Shown piece after piece: positions 29,246 through 41,191 of a stretch of DNA of 64,000 nucleotides; positions within the stretch are counted from its first letter, which is position 1; the number at the start of each line of letters is the position of its first letter. The position numbers and the translations under genes were made by a program. Below the pieces are notes generated by a model. It had not been told where the DNA came from. It ran no database searches and worked only from the letters and a program-made list of their open reading frames with translations. The stretch spans positions 1 to 64,000 of the forward strand of contig CAVQRC010000046.1 of assembly GCA_963715045.1 (NCBI GenBank), read 5' to 3'. The stretch comes from CAVQRC01 sp963715045 (lineage in GTDB: Bacteria; Planctomycetota; Planctomycetia; Pirellulales; Lacipirellulaceae).

Positions 29246-31245
29246 AGACCGAGCATTGTAACCTTCGGACAGCGGAACCGGGTGTTCCGGCAGCAATCTC
29301 GCTGGCGAGGTCCGCGAGGACATATTCCCGCAGCGAGAGAGGCCTGCGGGCGGCGGCGACATCCCGGAACAACGCCCAGTCGGGTGGCTCGTCGTGGCCC
29401 CCGTCGTGGCCCCCGTCTTGGCCCCCGTCTTGGCCCCCGTCTTGGCCAGCGTCAGCCGCGGCAGGGCTGGGTGGGGAACCAAACGCCTGTTGCCAGAGGA
29501 GAAAATCTCCCCCATCGACGTCGCCATCGCCGTCCGCATCACCGTCTGCCGATGTGGCTCCACTGGTCATCCCGAAACCGGTCTGCCACGCAAGAAAGTC
29601 TTCCCCGTCGACGTCTCCGTCGCCGTCGAAGTCGGCCCCGTACGGTCGCGGTTCAGGGCCGTCGATCGCCAGGGTGTAGTCGTACTGCGTCGCCCCCAGA
29701 TATCCGTCAACGCCGATCCAATAAGTGCTTCCGGCAGCGACTTCGACCACGAGGTGCTCGTTGTCGCTGGTCGAGTTTGCCACCGCGATCTGATTGTCGA
29801 GATTCGGACCGTCGTAAATGAAGAGGTCCAAATCGCCCGCCGACTGCTCGAACAACAAGTCGATTTGCAGCGGGCCGTCCGCGGCGGCAGTCCAGTGGAA
29901 GAAATCGTCGTTCTGCGGGTCGTGGATCGTGAGATCGGCTTCCAGACGATCACCGGATCCCAGGGGTGTCGCCGTCGACAGGCTGTCGTTCGCTTCAAAC
30001 CGATCCGGCAAGATTTCCGGGCCGTCGATACGGAGCGCATAGTTGCCATGCACGTCGCCATTAAAACCGTCGACCTGAAAGACATACTCCTGCCCCTTCA
30101 CCGCGCCGATCGTGATCGAATCGTTGTCGCTGGCAGTCGTCGACGAGGCCACCATGCTGCCTCGCTCGTCAAAGACATACAGATCAAGATCGCCAACGGC
30201 ATCCACGAATTCGAGGTCCACAAACAGCGGGCCGGTCTCTGCGGCACGCCAGCGATAGTAATCATCATTCTGAGATTCATGGATCGTCAGCCACTCCAGA
30301 GACTGATCCGCAAAACCCAGTCGCGTGGCGAACTCGAAGTTGTCGTTCGGCTCGTAGATATCGGCCGGAATCGCCGGGCCGATGATGCCCAGGTCATAGC
30401 CGGGATTGGTCGCGCCGTCGTAACCGTAAACACGAATGTAATACGTCTGCCCACGGACCACGTTGGTCAGTTGCACCATCTCATCGTCATCGATGGAATT
30501 GGATATCGCGAGAGGCGTGAAATCCTTATTGTAGATCGCCAGGTCGAGGTCGCCGGCGGAGTGCTCGAACACCATGTTCGCTTGAAACCAGCCGGAGTCG
30601 GCGGCGACCCAGGCGAAGTAGTCGTCGTCGCCGGGACGATGTACCGAGAGCCCGTTGTGGACGACACTCTCGGTTCCCAGATGATACGCAGTGGCAAAGC
30701 TGTCGTTGTACTCGAATCGATCCCCGACCAGATTCGGACCGTCGATTACCAGGGAATGTTCCAATTCGTCGCGGCCGAGTATCCGTAGACGTGAAGCAGG
30801 TAGCCTTCACCGGCGGTGACTTGAGCGGTGATGGACTCGTTGTCCGTACTGGAATTCGCGAATGCGACTTGCGTGTGCTCCGGATCATCCCGGTGGAGGG
30901 TGACATCGATGTCACCGCCAGCATGGGAAAACATGAGGTCGAAGCGAGCCGTTCCGTCGGCTGGGGCGATCCATCGGAAATAGTCGTCGTTCTCACGATG
31001 AATGCTCAGGTCGTCAATCGTGCGATCACGCACTTCCCAGCAAGGCCGCAAACTCGAAACTGTCGTTGGCTTCAAACGCATCGCGGCGGACACCGCTGAA
31101 GTCGATCTGGAGCGTCACGGTGGGCCCTGGCGGCGAGATGGCGGTGACAACGAGATTGCTCGGCGCGCCATCGTTCCAGTGAGAATTGGGTGCCGAGAGC
31201 ACGTCGAAATCAGTCGACCCGTCGAACAGGTCGTCCCCCCGCATC
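29205..31245 (-). CDS. Secreted PPC-repeat protein with dockerin-like tail, 5'-truncated and frameshifted
   Basis: At least five bacterial pre-peptidase C-terminal (PPC) repeats of ~130 residues, each with a pattern such as DRFEANDSLSTATPLGSGD, DDFFHWTAAADGPLQ, and SAGDLDLFIYDG. Frameshifts lie near 31040 and 30760. The first readable residues (GDDLFDGSTDFDV, SNLVVTAISPPG) resemble the end of an M6-type secreted metalloprotease, so a peptidase domain may be missing upstream. Two dockerin-like loops (DFDGDGDVDGEDFLAWQ and DADGDGDVDGGDFLLWQ) and a DGGQ/DGGH repeat follow. The tail ends in DWALFRDVAAARRPLSLREY and then runs through the truncated sigma gene. The region 31246-31437 upstream shows no gene. 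Confidence 0.75.
29391..29453. repeat. 12-bp minisatellite coding DGGQ/DGGH
   Basis: Five tandem 12-bp units (GTCTTGGCCCCC / GTCGTGGCCCCC on the plus strand) lie inside the PPC/dockerin gene. They encode a Gly- and Asp-rich linker. The copy number is likely to vary by slippage. Confidence 0.85.
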
Positions 31246-31437
31246 CCTGGCGTATGAGCAGGTTCGACAGGGCAATCGCCCGCATTCAACCGCGGCTCCG
31301 ATCCCAGACCCGCGACCCGTGAGCACCCGAAGTCGGTGAAGCGTGGGCACGACCACCGCATTGGTCGGATCAGGTGGTAGCTGCCGCTCCCCTGACCCCC
31401 GACCCCTGATGCACCCATTCTTAATCTGGACAGACCA

Positions 31438-34400
31438 CTACTTGTCACGGTACTTGTCGGCCAGGTCGGAACGCTGCCAGGCTTCATAGAGGGCCACGAA
31501 CGCGGGCCGCCACCCGCTTCTCGAGCGGATCATCGCTTTGCTGAAGCTCGTCAGCGGTCGAGCCCTTCGAGCGTTGCGCCGCCAACTCGGTCAAGATCGT
31601 CTCCGCAGCTGCGAAACGGCCGAGCCGAGTGTACACCTCTGCCCGCAACAGTCCTGCAATCTGTGTCTGCCGACCGCTCTCCGCGAATCGTGCGCGAAAA
31701 CCCGTGCCAACCGCTTCGAGCAGTGGGGCGGCCTCATCATCGCGATTGAGAGCCACGTAGGCCTCGGCCAGACGCAAACGAGCAAGCAGCAAAGTCGGGT
31801 GATTCTCCGCCAGCGACGTTCTCGAGAATTGCGATCGCTTCCAGAAACAATGGCACGCCTTCCGCGGGACGATCGGTCTGGACGTAAGCGTGGGCCAGAT
31901 TGAACATCGCAATGGCTACTCTGGGGCGTCGGCTCGCGGCGAACTGGATCGCAAGAGTTCGAGCGCTTCGGCGAACAGCCTGGCAGCGTCCTGCTGACGC
32001 CCAACGCCCATCATGACGAGCGCCAGGTTGTTGATGCTCGTCCCGATACTCGGGTGCTCGGCCGGCAGCGCGGCTCTCCGCCCCGCCAGCGTACGCTCCA
32101 GCAAATCCATCGCCCGCTCAAGCTGGCCAGCCTTCTTGTACATCAAGCCCGAGATTGTTCATCGTGCTCAGCGTGTGCGGGTGCTGCTCGCCCAGGACCT
32201 CGACTCATTCGCGGCAGCCCATCTTCGAGCAAGGCAATCGCCTCCGCGCGTCGACTCAGTCCGTCGTACACGCTGGCCAGATTATTCATCGCCGTGAGCG
32301 TGAGTGGATGACTGGCACCCAGTTTGTCCTGCTTGCGCGCTAACGTCTGCTCATGCAGCTTCGCGGCATCGTCGAGGCGATCCGCCGCTGCGTAGGCGAT
32401 GGCCAGTTGATTGACGGCAGCCAGTGCTGCGGGGTGATCCTCGCCAAAGATGTCCGCCGATCCGCTTGACGACGGTCTCCAACAGGCCGATCGCATCGTC
32501 GATCCGGCCGACCGCCAGGTAGGAACTGGCCAGATTCTGGCTCACGCGATAGGTATCCGACGCATCCACTCCCGAAATCGCGATCCGCTGAGGCAGCAAA
32601 CGTTGAAAAATCGTGATCGCCTCTTGATGCCGACCGCTGCGGTGATAGGCGACGGCCAGACTGTTCGTCGCCCGCAGGGTCGCGTGGTCCGTCGCGCCCC
32701 ACTGTTGTACGAACCTCGGCACCGCGTCTTCGAGAATCTCACTCGCGGAGACGAATTGCCCCTCTTCCAGATACGCCGCTGCCAGGTTCGCCCGCGTTTG
32801 CAGGGTTTGCGGAGCAGTCGCCGCCAAACAGCCGCTGCTGCGTCTCGGCGGTCGCCTTGAACAAGGCGAACGCCTGCTCGTTTTGCCCCAGGTCGTGCAG
32901 CGCGACCGCCAGGCGACCGCGGGCGTCGAGCGTATCGCCGTGATCTTCCCCCAATTCCGCCGCTCGAATCTCGATCACTTGACGAAAAATCGGCTCGGCT
33001 TCGGCGGCCATGGCGAGGCCGAGATAAGTTTCCCCGATCGCGTACAGGAGCTCCGCCCGCACCAACGGCCGATCGCCGAGTTCGCGCTCGAGTTGTCGTA
33101 CGCCCCGAGCCAGCGATTCGTTGACGGTGACGGTTCGTCCGTCACGATGCTCGTCCGGATTGGCCATTCGAAAGACGCGGACCATTTGGGCCACCACCTG
33201 CTCGGCCTGCAACCTTCGCAGATCTGCCCGCCGCTCGGCCTCTTCGGCACTGCAGTCGGGCGCGACTCTCCTCTCGGGCGGCATCTTGAGCGGCGAGCTT
33301 CTCGCGATTAATCGAGCACCGCGGCGGTGGTCGCGACGATTGTCAGCATCAGCAATGTCGTCACGAATGGCCGCGGACAGACCGGCCACCAGCGGCTTCC
33401 GCCGACACCACCGGATCGACTCGACCGGCGGCGGTGATGCGGCCGGGCCGTAATCGGCTCGTTTGCAAGATAGCTGTCGTAGATCATCCGCCAGCAGAGC
33501 CGCCGAGCGATACCGCTTTGTCTGGCGACTTCTCCAGGCACTTCAGACAGATCGTCTCGAGGTCGCGGGGAATCCGCTGGTCGAGCAGGGCAGGGCGGGG
33601 GGGCTCTTCATGGCAGATCTGCTGCATCAGCATCGCCACTTGCCCGCGAAACGGCAGCTCGCCAGTGAGCATCTCGAACAGGATCACTCCCAGGGCGTAA
33701 ACGTCGGACCGCCCGTCGACCTGTTCCGAGCGACCGCTGGCTTGCTCGGGCGACATGTACGCCGGCGTGCCGAGCAGTTGGCCATCACAACTGATGCTGA
33801 CCTGAACGGCGTCCCGCTTCGCCAGGCCGAAGTCCATCACGTGGGGTGACCCTTGCAGGTCGAGCATGATGTTCGCCGGCTTGACATCGCGATGGACCAC
33901 ACCCTGTTGATGCGCGTAGTGCAAGGCATCGGCGACGACCGCGACCAGCTCGGCCGCGGAGCGGGGCGGAAACGGACCGGCCGAAAGCCGGTCTGCGAGC
34001 GTCACGCCTTCGATCAGATCGCTCACGATGTAGAGCGCATCGCCGTCGCGGTCGACGTCGTAGATCCGCACGATGTGGGCATGCTTGAGGTTCGCAACGG
34101 TCTGGGCTTCGCGGAGAAAGCGTTCCTCCTCGAGCACATCGGCCTGGAGCAGGCGGGGGATCTTCAGCGCGACGATCCGATCGAGCTTCACGTCCCGTGC
34201 TTTCCAGACGGTCGCGAACGCGCCCATGCCGATCCGCTGAATGAGCTCGAAGTGGGCGATCGAGTGCAGCGGAGTGGCAAACCTCTCATCCGCTCCGCGA
34301 TCCACGAGGCTGAATCCGTTGCCGCAGGTCGCGCACGTGACGTCGGCGACAGCGGTGTCGACGAGCACTTCATTGCTGGCATGACAGTGCGGGCAGCAGA

Positions 34401-34515
34401 GGGCGATCGCACGCGGTGTGGTCGTTGCCCGTTGGCCCACCGTCGCTGCGTCTTCCGAGATCGGCAAACTCGAAGCCGTGATCGAGGGACGAGTCGGCTC
34501 CTGGCGGTCGGGCAT
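31438..34515 (-). CDS. Ser/Thr protein kinase with TPR array, frameshifted
   Basis: About 1020 residues reconstructed over six frames. The ATG at 34515 starts PDRQEPTRPSITASS. A zinc-ribbon follows (CPHCHASNEVL ... CATCGNGFSL). The kinase domain has RIGMGAFATVWKARDVKLDR, VVHRDVKPANIML, HVMDFGLAKR and GTPAYMSPEQASG. A membrane-proximal segment (ESIRWCRRKPLVAGL) leads to tetratricopeptide repeats, for example TLRATNSLAVAYHRSGRHQE and HPLTLTAMNNLASVYDGLS. Shifts lie near 33500, 33310, 32830, 32460, 32190-32150 and 31890. The last residues are ALYEAWQRSDLADKYRDK. A complete ECF sigma gene ends 59 bases upstream, so they form a signalling pair. Confidence 0.85.
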
Positions 34516-34574
34516 CGTGGCACCACAGGCTCTCGATCCGCGTCCGCGGCGGGGAACACGGTCCCGCCGCCGTA

Positions 34575-35210
34575 TCAGCGGACACTCATGTAAAGCGACA
34601 TCCGGATCAGCACGTCTCGCAGGCGGGCCTTCGCCCGGTCCGTAAGCCCCCGCACCGCGGCCGGCGAGCGGCCCAAATGGTCTGCTGTTTCTCCGACGGA
34701 CAATCCCTCGAAGTATCTCAGCACCATCACCGCGCGGTAGTCTTCGGGGAGGCCCGCCAAGGCCGACCGCAAGGCACTCTGAGCCTCCTCCCGCGACACG
34801 TTCCAACTCGCCGTCACGCCCACGTCGCCGGCCAGCTCCTGCAACAGGTCGAACACCTCGGCACAGCCGCGGCTGCCGACCACCGGTTGCAGGGCACCGC
34901 CACGTTTCTGCGTACGGAGACTGCGGATCGTATTCTTAAGCCGGTGCTCGGAGATCCCTTTCAGCCATGCGAAAAGGCTGCCCTCTCCGCGATGTTCGAA
35001 ACGAGAGAAATCGCGAAAGGCCTCGATAAACGTCTGCTGCACGATATCGGCCGCATCGAAAGTCCGCGCCGCCGACCGCGGCATACGAACCGCCACGTGC
35101 CGCGTAAGGCGATCCTCATGCAGTTGCAGCAACCGCCCGAGGGCCGCATCGTCTCCCTCCGCCGCCCGGGCAATGAGTTCGCTTTCAGTGGCTGCTTGCG
35201 TCATCGGCAA
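34575..35210 (-). CDS. ECF RNA polymerase sigma factor
   Basis: Complete 211-residue sigma-70 family factor. Region 2 reads RTFDAADIVQQTFIEAFRDF and LFAWLKGISEHRLKNTIRSL, recognising the -10 element. Region 4 reads ALAGLPEDYRAVMVLRYFEG and LSVGETADHLGRSPAAVRGL, the -35 reader. Two Met starts are possible (35210 or 35204). It lies just upstream of the TPR kinase and no anti-sigma gene is present. Kinase-linked ECF groups of planctomycetes use the kinase as regulator; the target genes are unknown. 35211-35496 upstream holds no gene. Confidence 0.93.
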   Translation of the reverse strand: MPMTQAATESELIARAAEGDDAALGRLLQLHEDRLTRHVAVRMPRSAARTFDAADIVQQTFIEAFRDFSRFEHRGEGSLFAWLKGISEHRLKNTIRSLRTQKRGGALQPVVGSRGCAEVFDLLQELAGDVGVTASWNVSREEAQSALRSALAGLPEDYRAVMVLRYFEGLSVGETADHLGRSPAAVRGLTDRAKARLRDVLIRMSLYMSVR

Positions 35211-35496
35211 TCAATCCGGGCCCGTCCAGGCCGGTGTCCTCACGGCGAATTGCCCCCACCTGCGGGTGATTCTCCCACGCCGCCGACCGCGTGCCACCCC
35301 TTTCCGCCGGGCCGCTGGCGAAAAACGGCGGTCACGATGGAAACTTTCGCCGCGGTAGTTGTACAGGGCGTCCTGGCGAAGGCGATCTCGAATTTTTTTT
35401 CGCTGCGAGCGCGTCGGCGGGCCATGAATCGTGCTTCTGTACTCAGGGGCACGAATCCCGCAGAGCATTTTCCTCGCCACGACAAGGAGCCTACCG

Positions 35497-38400
35497 ATGA
35501 CCATGCCATACCACACGCGGACACGAAGACGCCGAAACCACCTCGCCTTGGCCACCCTGATCGGGACCTGGCTGGTCTGCCTGGGCTCCGGCCTTGATTC
35601 GGCCCGGGCAGCCACTTTCAGTTGGAATCAGGGAGACGGTACGTGGGACAGCAGCTCGCTCAAGTGGGCGCCGCTGCTGGGCGGGCCCCCGGCCGGTGGC
35701 GACGACGCGATCCTGGGCGACCGCGTCGTGGCCACGGATGCAATCGTCACGCTCGGTCAGAATGTGGGCACGCTCAACCAGCTCGACATCACGGGCGGGG
35801 TCGATTTGATGACCGGCGGTTTCGACGGCGACCCGCTCATCGTCAACGTCAGCGGTACGGGCAGCCGCCTGGTCATCGAAGACGGCAGCTCGTTCGACAA
35901 CAGCAGTGGTGCAACCAATATCTCTGCCTCAGGCCAGTTGATTGTCGAGGAAGGCGGTTTCTACGAAGGAGGAGAAGTCACGCTCTCAAGTGGCGGTAGC
36001 CTGGATCTCACCGGCGGCCTGATATACATCCGCAAGAACAGCGGCGCCGGCTTCGTCCAGATCCAGGCCGGCACCGAGTTGTCCGGCTGGGGCACGCTCG
36101 CATTTCGTGATAACGGCGTCATTCCCAGTCCGCTCTTCGTCAATGACGGAGAGATCCGCACCACGCGGCCGTTTCCCGATTTCGGCCAGCGGCTCGTTCT
36201 GAGCACTCGACGCGACCGATTCCGGAGAGACGACGCCGCTGATCAAGCTCGACGGCAACTTCGGCACGGGCACGATCACGCTGGCCAATACGACGACGCT
36301 CGAGATCCTCGGCACGCTGACGGACGACTTCTCGAGCACGATCGACATGGCGGCCGGTTCGATTCTCGACATTTCCCAGCCCTGGGCAATCGACAGCGGG
36401 GCGGTCATCGATGTCGACGCCGTGCAGTTCGTTCCGGTTGTGCCAGCAACTTATGCCCGCATCGACGGCGGAACATTTACCGCCAGGGGTGGCTCGATCG
36501 TCAACGTCAACAGCGGCACGCTGCAAGTCGATGCCGACTTCGTCGCCGATGCCGGTTCGCAAATCAACCTGGCGGACTACGCCAAGCTCCAGCTGGGTGG
36601 AACCGCCACGATCAACGACACCGAGACCATCGATCTGAACAGCGTCTCCACCGGGCTCATCATCAACGGCAACACAACGATTGCCGACGCGTCGGGGGGA
36701 TTCGACTGGGACGGTCTCGGCGGCACCACCGACCACGCCACGACCGAAGTCCGTGAGGGAGCCGTGCTCACCATCGACGTCGAGCAATTCGACAACAATG
36801 CCGAGCCGCTGCAGTACGACGGCACACTCACCCTCGACAGCGGCAAGGCCGACATCCGCGTCGATAACAATTCGAGCACGCCCTGGATCATGGATCGCAC
36901 GATCAACCTCAACAACACCAACGGAACGGCTCCCGTACTCACCGGAAATCCGATCGAAGTCGGCAACAACTCCGGTACGTTTGACGCCGGAATCCATGTC
37001 GGCGGCACCGGCGAATCCCGCATCAATGCCGACGTGACGTTTGTCAGTGATGCCGACATCGACATCGCCGCGGGGACCACGCTGGATCTGGATGGAGACG
37101 TCGAGTGGGCAGGGGGACGCTACGACGGGCGAAGGTGTACTCGACGTCGGGCCCAGCAACGTCGTCTCTGCCGATACCACGATCGGCCTCGCCGGTACCA
37201 ACACGCTCACCGTCAATCTCGACGAAGGGAGCTGGCTCATCGAAGAGAATGCGTCGCTGGCCCTGCATGTCGCGGCGATCGAAGCCGATGACCTGGGCTT
37301 TGACGGTTCCCTGACCATTGAAAACGCTGCCCGCCTCGACGTGCAACTTCCCAGCGACGAACCCTGGAGGTTCGAGAACGGAACGCTGAACTACCAGGGC
37401 GACGCGACCATCGAAACGTTTCTCGCGGGCGATCCGGTCGAGTTCAAACACCAGGCCACGATCCATGTCGACGGCAGCGGGCGGATCGCTGCGCGGGTCG
37501 ATCTCGGCGGAGCAGTCCAGATCAACGACGCAGGCCGGCAACTGGAACTGGTCGGCGGCGACCTCAATGATCCCAATCGCATGACTGGCGGCACCATTCA
37601 GGGAAACGGCCTGCTGTCATTGCCCGGAGGCAAAGCCCTCGTCGGCTACGGAGAGATTCTGGTCGACGCCATCGGTGGTGGTGAACTTCGCGCAGACGAC
37701 GGAAACCTCAGCGTTCACGGCGTGAACGGGCTGTCGATTCTCGGAACTGCCGATACCGACGGCGTGCTGGAACTGGGTGAGACGCTCAATACGTTCCTCG
37801 ATCTCACCGAGGCGCTCGAACTTCGCGGCGGCGAGGTACGCGGGGCCGTACTCGTCGCCAACCAGGGCCTGACCCGGGGTCACGGCCGAATCGCCACCAA
37901 CGAATTCGGCAACTCCGGGACTACAGAAGCGTTCAATGGAACGTTGCAACTCGACACCTCGCTGCAAGTCGACATCGACGGACGGACGACGCATGACGGC
38001 GAAGGCAGCATTCTGGCCGTCGATGGCGACGTCGAGGTCCTGGCCGATCTCTCCGACAGCTTCAGCGGAGAGCTCGAAATCGGGCCGGGTCGGACGTTTG
38101 CCGTAATGCGGCCGGGAGTCGTCTTCCGTAATGCTCCTGCCAACGAAGATCAGGACGGCAGCGGACATTTCGGTCGAATCAACATCACGGGCGGGCAACT
38201 GACGGCCGAATCATTCGAACAGGCAAGTCGCCTGCGGATCCTGGGTACGGTCCCGAGCACACTGGACGTCGGCAGCATGACGTTCGAGTCGGGAAGCTTT
38301 ACCGAGATCGTCTTCGCCACCGGCGAACTTCACTTGTCAGGCGAGGCAACCGTCGAACCTGGAGCCGACATCGTCGGCGGTGGCACGCTGGGAAACCGAA

Positions 38401-39083
38401 CGGGATCTGTGCTCACGCTTCAGCACAACGCGACCGTAGACGTACCGCTCCGCAACGCCGGCGAATTGCGGATCGGCAACTCGCCGGGACGCGCCCGCGT
38501 CCACGACTTCGAGCAGACCGCAACCGGCCTGTTGGAGATTGAACTGGGTGGCCTCATCGCGGGCACCCAGTACGACCAGCTCGCGTTGCGCCCGCTCAGC
38601 GGGATCGCCACGCTCGACGGAACGCTCGACGTGACGCTGCTGGGTGGTTTCGCTCCTGACGCCGGGGATGTGTTCGAAATCCTCACGGCACCCGGCGGCG
38701 TGTCAGGCGTGTTCGCCACCGAGTCGCTGCCGTCTCTGGCAGCTGGCTTGCAGTGGAACGTCCTCTACGACCCGACCGCCGTACTGTTGGAGATCCTGGC
38801 CGGATTCGCCGCCGACTTCGACGAGGACGGCGACGTCGACGGCAACGACTTCCTGATCTGGCAGAACGGCTTCGGCGTCACCGGTGGCGCGACACACAGC
38901 GATGGCGACGCCGACGGCGATGGAGATGTCGACGGCAACGACTTTCTCGCCTGGCAGACCGAGTTCGGAATGGCGGTCGGCGGCGGCGGAGCCACCACGG
39001 CACGAGTCCCCGAGCCGGCAACGGCCGTGCTGCTGCTGCTGGCAGTCGGCGGGCTCAGTGGTTGTAGGCCCGGCACTCCGTGA
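35497..39083 (+). CDS. Large autotransporter-like PEP-CTERM protein, frameshifted
   Basis: About 1195 residues. The ATG at 35497 follows AAGGAG and starts a long signal region (LALATLIGTWLVCLGSGLDS). A beta-helix-like passenger with autotransporter-type repeats follows (TGSRLVIEDGSSFDNSSGAT, GRIAARVDLGG, RVHDFEQTATGLLEIELGG). Shifts lie near 36210 and 37130. Two dockerin-like loops (DFDEDGDVDGNDFLIWQ and DADGDGDVDGNDFLAWQ) precede a PEP signal (VPEPATAVLLLLAVGGLSG). The last residues CRPGTP and the stop are encoded by an inserted repeat (39075 onward), which has removed or replaced the usual basic tail. It is probably a surface adhesin or matrix protein. Confidence 0.82.
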
Positions 39084-39316
39084 CGGGAGCCAGGCACCAC
39101 GCCAGGCCGCGGTTCACCGAAATCGCTCCAATGCATCCCCAAACCCGATCCGGTCCGCGTCACGGAGTGAAGCGACTACGTGTGTGGTCCTGGCACTCCG
39201 TGACAGGGACGAGACGTTCCGGCAAGCCGCGGCCATGCGACATGACGTCTCGCCGACCGCGATGCGATCCCGACCGAGGATGATCCCCACACGGCGTCAC
39301 GGAGTGACCCGGCTAC
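39075..39316. repeat. Two tandem GTAG-ended repeat units
   Basis: Two units of roughly 115-120 bases, each starting near GTAGGCCCGGCACTCCGTGAC or GTGGTCCTGGCACTCCGTGAC. They end GCGTCACGGAGTGAAGCGACTAC or GCGTCACGGAGTGACCCGGCTAC. The ends are inverted repeats of each other (CACTCCGTGAC / GTCACGGAGTG). They are related to the 56451-57219 array. The first unit supplies the stop codon of the preceding gene. Confidence 0.75.
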
Positions 39317-39320
39317 AGGC

Positions 39321-40865
39321 CTACTCAAGATCGATGCGGTGCCCACCGAAGGCCCCAAATACGCCCCACCCCGAGCGGATCTCGATTCCCTCGAACGCCT
39401 CGGCCGAACCCACAGACTCCGCCCGTCCAAGTTCCCGGCCATCCTGCCGGATCTCGAGCCGGTCCCGGTAGACGGCAAATTCGAACAACGTGGGTGTGTC
39501 CTTCCATTCGAACTGCCCAGCCAGATTCCCAGGTAACGTCATCCGCAACACGGCTCCATACTCGCGCCGCTGCGAATCATTGAGGAATGAATACTCGTCT
39601 CGCCACGCCGTCGTGCCCTTCGACGACGTCCCCAGCAGCAGTCCATCTGTCACAGGAATCATCGAAGTCACACGTTGCCCCCAGTGGTTCATCACCAGTT
39701 CGAGTTGCTCCGCTTCGGCTTCGTAGGGGTGCACTTGCCGGTCCGTTACTTCGGGATGCGTGAACGTTCGACCCTGCGAATGCCAGGTGTCACGATCGCG
39801 ATCGTACCGCCACAGCTCTGCCCACGGCCACACGCCCACGAACAGCTGACCTCCGTAGATGGCCAGCGTCTGGGCCTCGCGGGCCGATGACGAGACGCCT
39901 GCCAGCCGAGGCGGCCAGCCATCAAGCTGCTTGAGCTCCCGACCGTCGTAAGCAAACAGCTCGCCGCTCGGATACTGGGCCAGCAGCAGCCGATCGTAGT
40001 AATTCAGCATCGAGTAGACCTGGTAGCTCACGGTGTGGTCCGGTTCGAGCAGCGTGGCCCAGGATTGGCCGTCGAACACGTACACGCCGCCCATATTCGA
40101 AACCGTCAACACGCGACCCTGGTACTGGCCCCACGCGAAAGGGGTTTCACCTGCGTACTTCGTACGGAGTGCGACGGCGTCAGTTCACATTGACGGGCGG
40201 ATCACCAGGCGACCAGGCACACGCGAGAACCTCGGTACTCCTCTCGCCGGCGGCATTTCGCGTGTGATAGAAAAACAGTCGCCCGGCAGCGTAATAGAAG
40301 TTGTAGTACCGCCCCGAGGTCGGCGGTCCGACAATCAGCCGCCGGTTATAGAGCACTTGATCACGCCGCATCGCCAACAGGTCATCGCGGCCAATTCGCA
40401 TCACGCCGTCTCCCGAGCCGAGTCCCGGTTCGCAGTCGGGTGGCAGCTCGTCGATCCAGGCCTGCGACGCCGCGTCGTAGCGTCGGACCCGATCGCCCGC
40501 GGCCGAACTCCAGGCGTAGAGCTTGTCATCGAGGTCGAACAGGTACACGCCCGTTCCCAGATCCGGATGGGGAAGCCGCTCGAGTTGTGAAACGGGGTGC
40601 CGCGTCGCCCGGCCGGACAAAAAACTGCAGCGTGCGGCGGTTGCCACGAAACCGCGTGTTGTAGACTTCCGAAAAGCCGGCCCCCGCCACGAGCCGGCCG
40701 TTCGGCATCGCGGGCCTCGAAGAGAGATCCCAGCGGCTGTCCCCGGTCTTCGCCCAGGACGACCCGGACTCGAAACACCGTCAACGGTTGTGCAGCGTCC
40801 TCCGCCACAGCGGTGCTGGCGAATCCCTCGAGCAGGATCGCAATGGCAAACCACGAGCGGTGCAT
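39321..40865 (-). CDS. Secreted beta-propeller-like hypothetical protein, frameshifted
   Basis: About 514 residues; the ATG at 40865 begins HRSWFAIAILLEGFASTAVA, a signal peptide. The rest has propeller-like strands with repeated GxVYxFDG or LxAYDGR patterns: GVYLFDLDDKLYAWSSAAGD, GGVYVFDGQSWATL, GELFAYDGRELKQLDGWPP, AELWRYDRDRDTW. The C-terminal ~60 residues (FEFAVYRDRLEIRQDGRELG, GWGVFGAFGGHRIDLE) look like a jelly-roll end. Frameshifts lie near 40720, 40550 and 40178. No catalytic motif was seen, and I do not know the function. Confidence 0.65.
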
Positions 40866-40919
40866 GATGTTCTTTCCTCGCGATGGCAAAGGGGGCTTTG
40901 GGAGCTGCGTCGATTGTGG

Positions 40920-40940
40920 GTCACTTTCGACGAAAGTGAC
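40920..40940. repeat. Perfect 21-bp palindrome
   Basis: GTCACTTTCG-A-CGAAAGTGAC lies in the 326-base gap between the propeller gene and the ion channel. It resembles the other short extragenic palindromes in the window, but its arms differ. Confidence 0.6.
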
Positions 40941-41039
40941 GGAAGCCACGACAGGCCAGCGCAATCCAGCAGCAGCCGGAATCAGGCCGGCGTTTTGATT
41001 CGCCGGCCGTCTGGGTGGCCGATGCCGTTCGTGGGATCC

Positions 41040-41060
41040 GTGACACTCGGCGAGTGTCAC
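41040..41060. repeat. Extragenic palindrome, CACTCGGCGAGTG type
   Basis: GTGACACTC-GGC-GAGTGTCAC has perfect 9-bp arms and is followed by CCACC. A near copy lies at 41989-42011 on the other side of the ion channel gene. Confidence 0.65.
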
Positions 41061-41191
41061 CCACCGTGTCTCGTCCCGCTGCCGGCCGTGACGTCAGCGT
41101 AGCCCTGCGAACCCGGCGGGTCCATCTGGGCCGGGATGCCGAACCGAGTTAAGCTTGGACAGTCAATTACCCGAGCCGAACGAGAGCCTTC

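Noticed and set aside
29394..30788. Long plus-strand frame (464 codons)
   Set aside because: Antisense of the PPC-repeat gene; no recognisable motifs.
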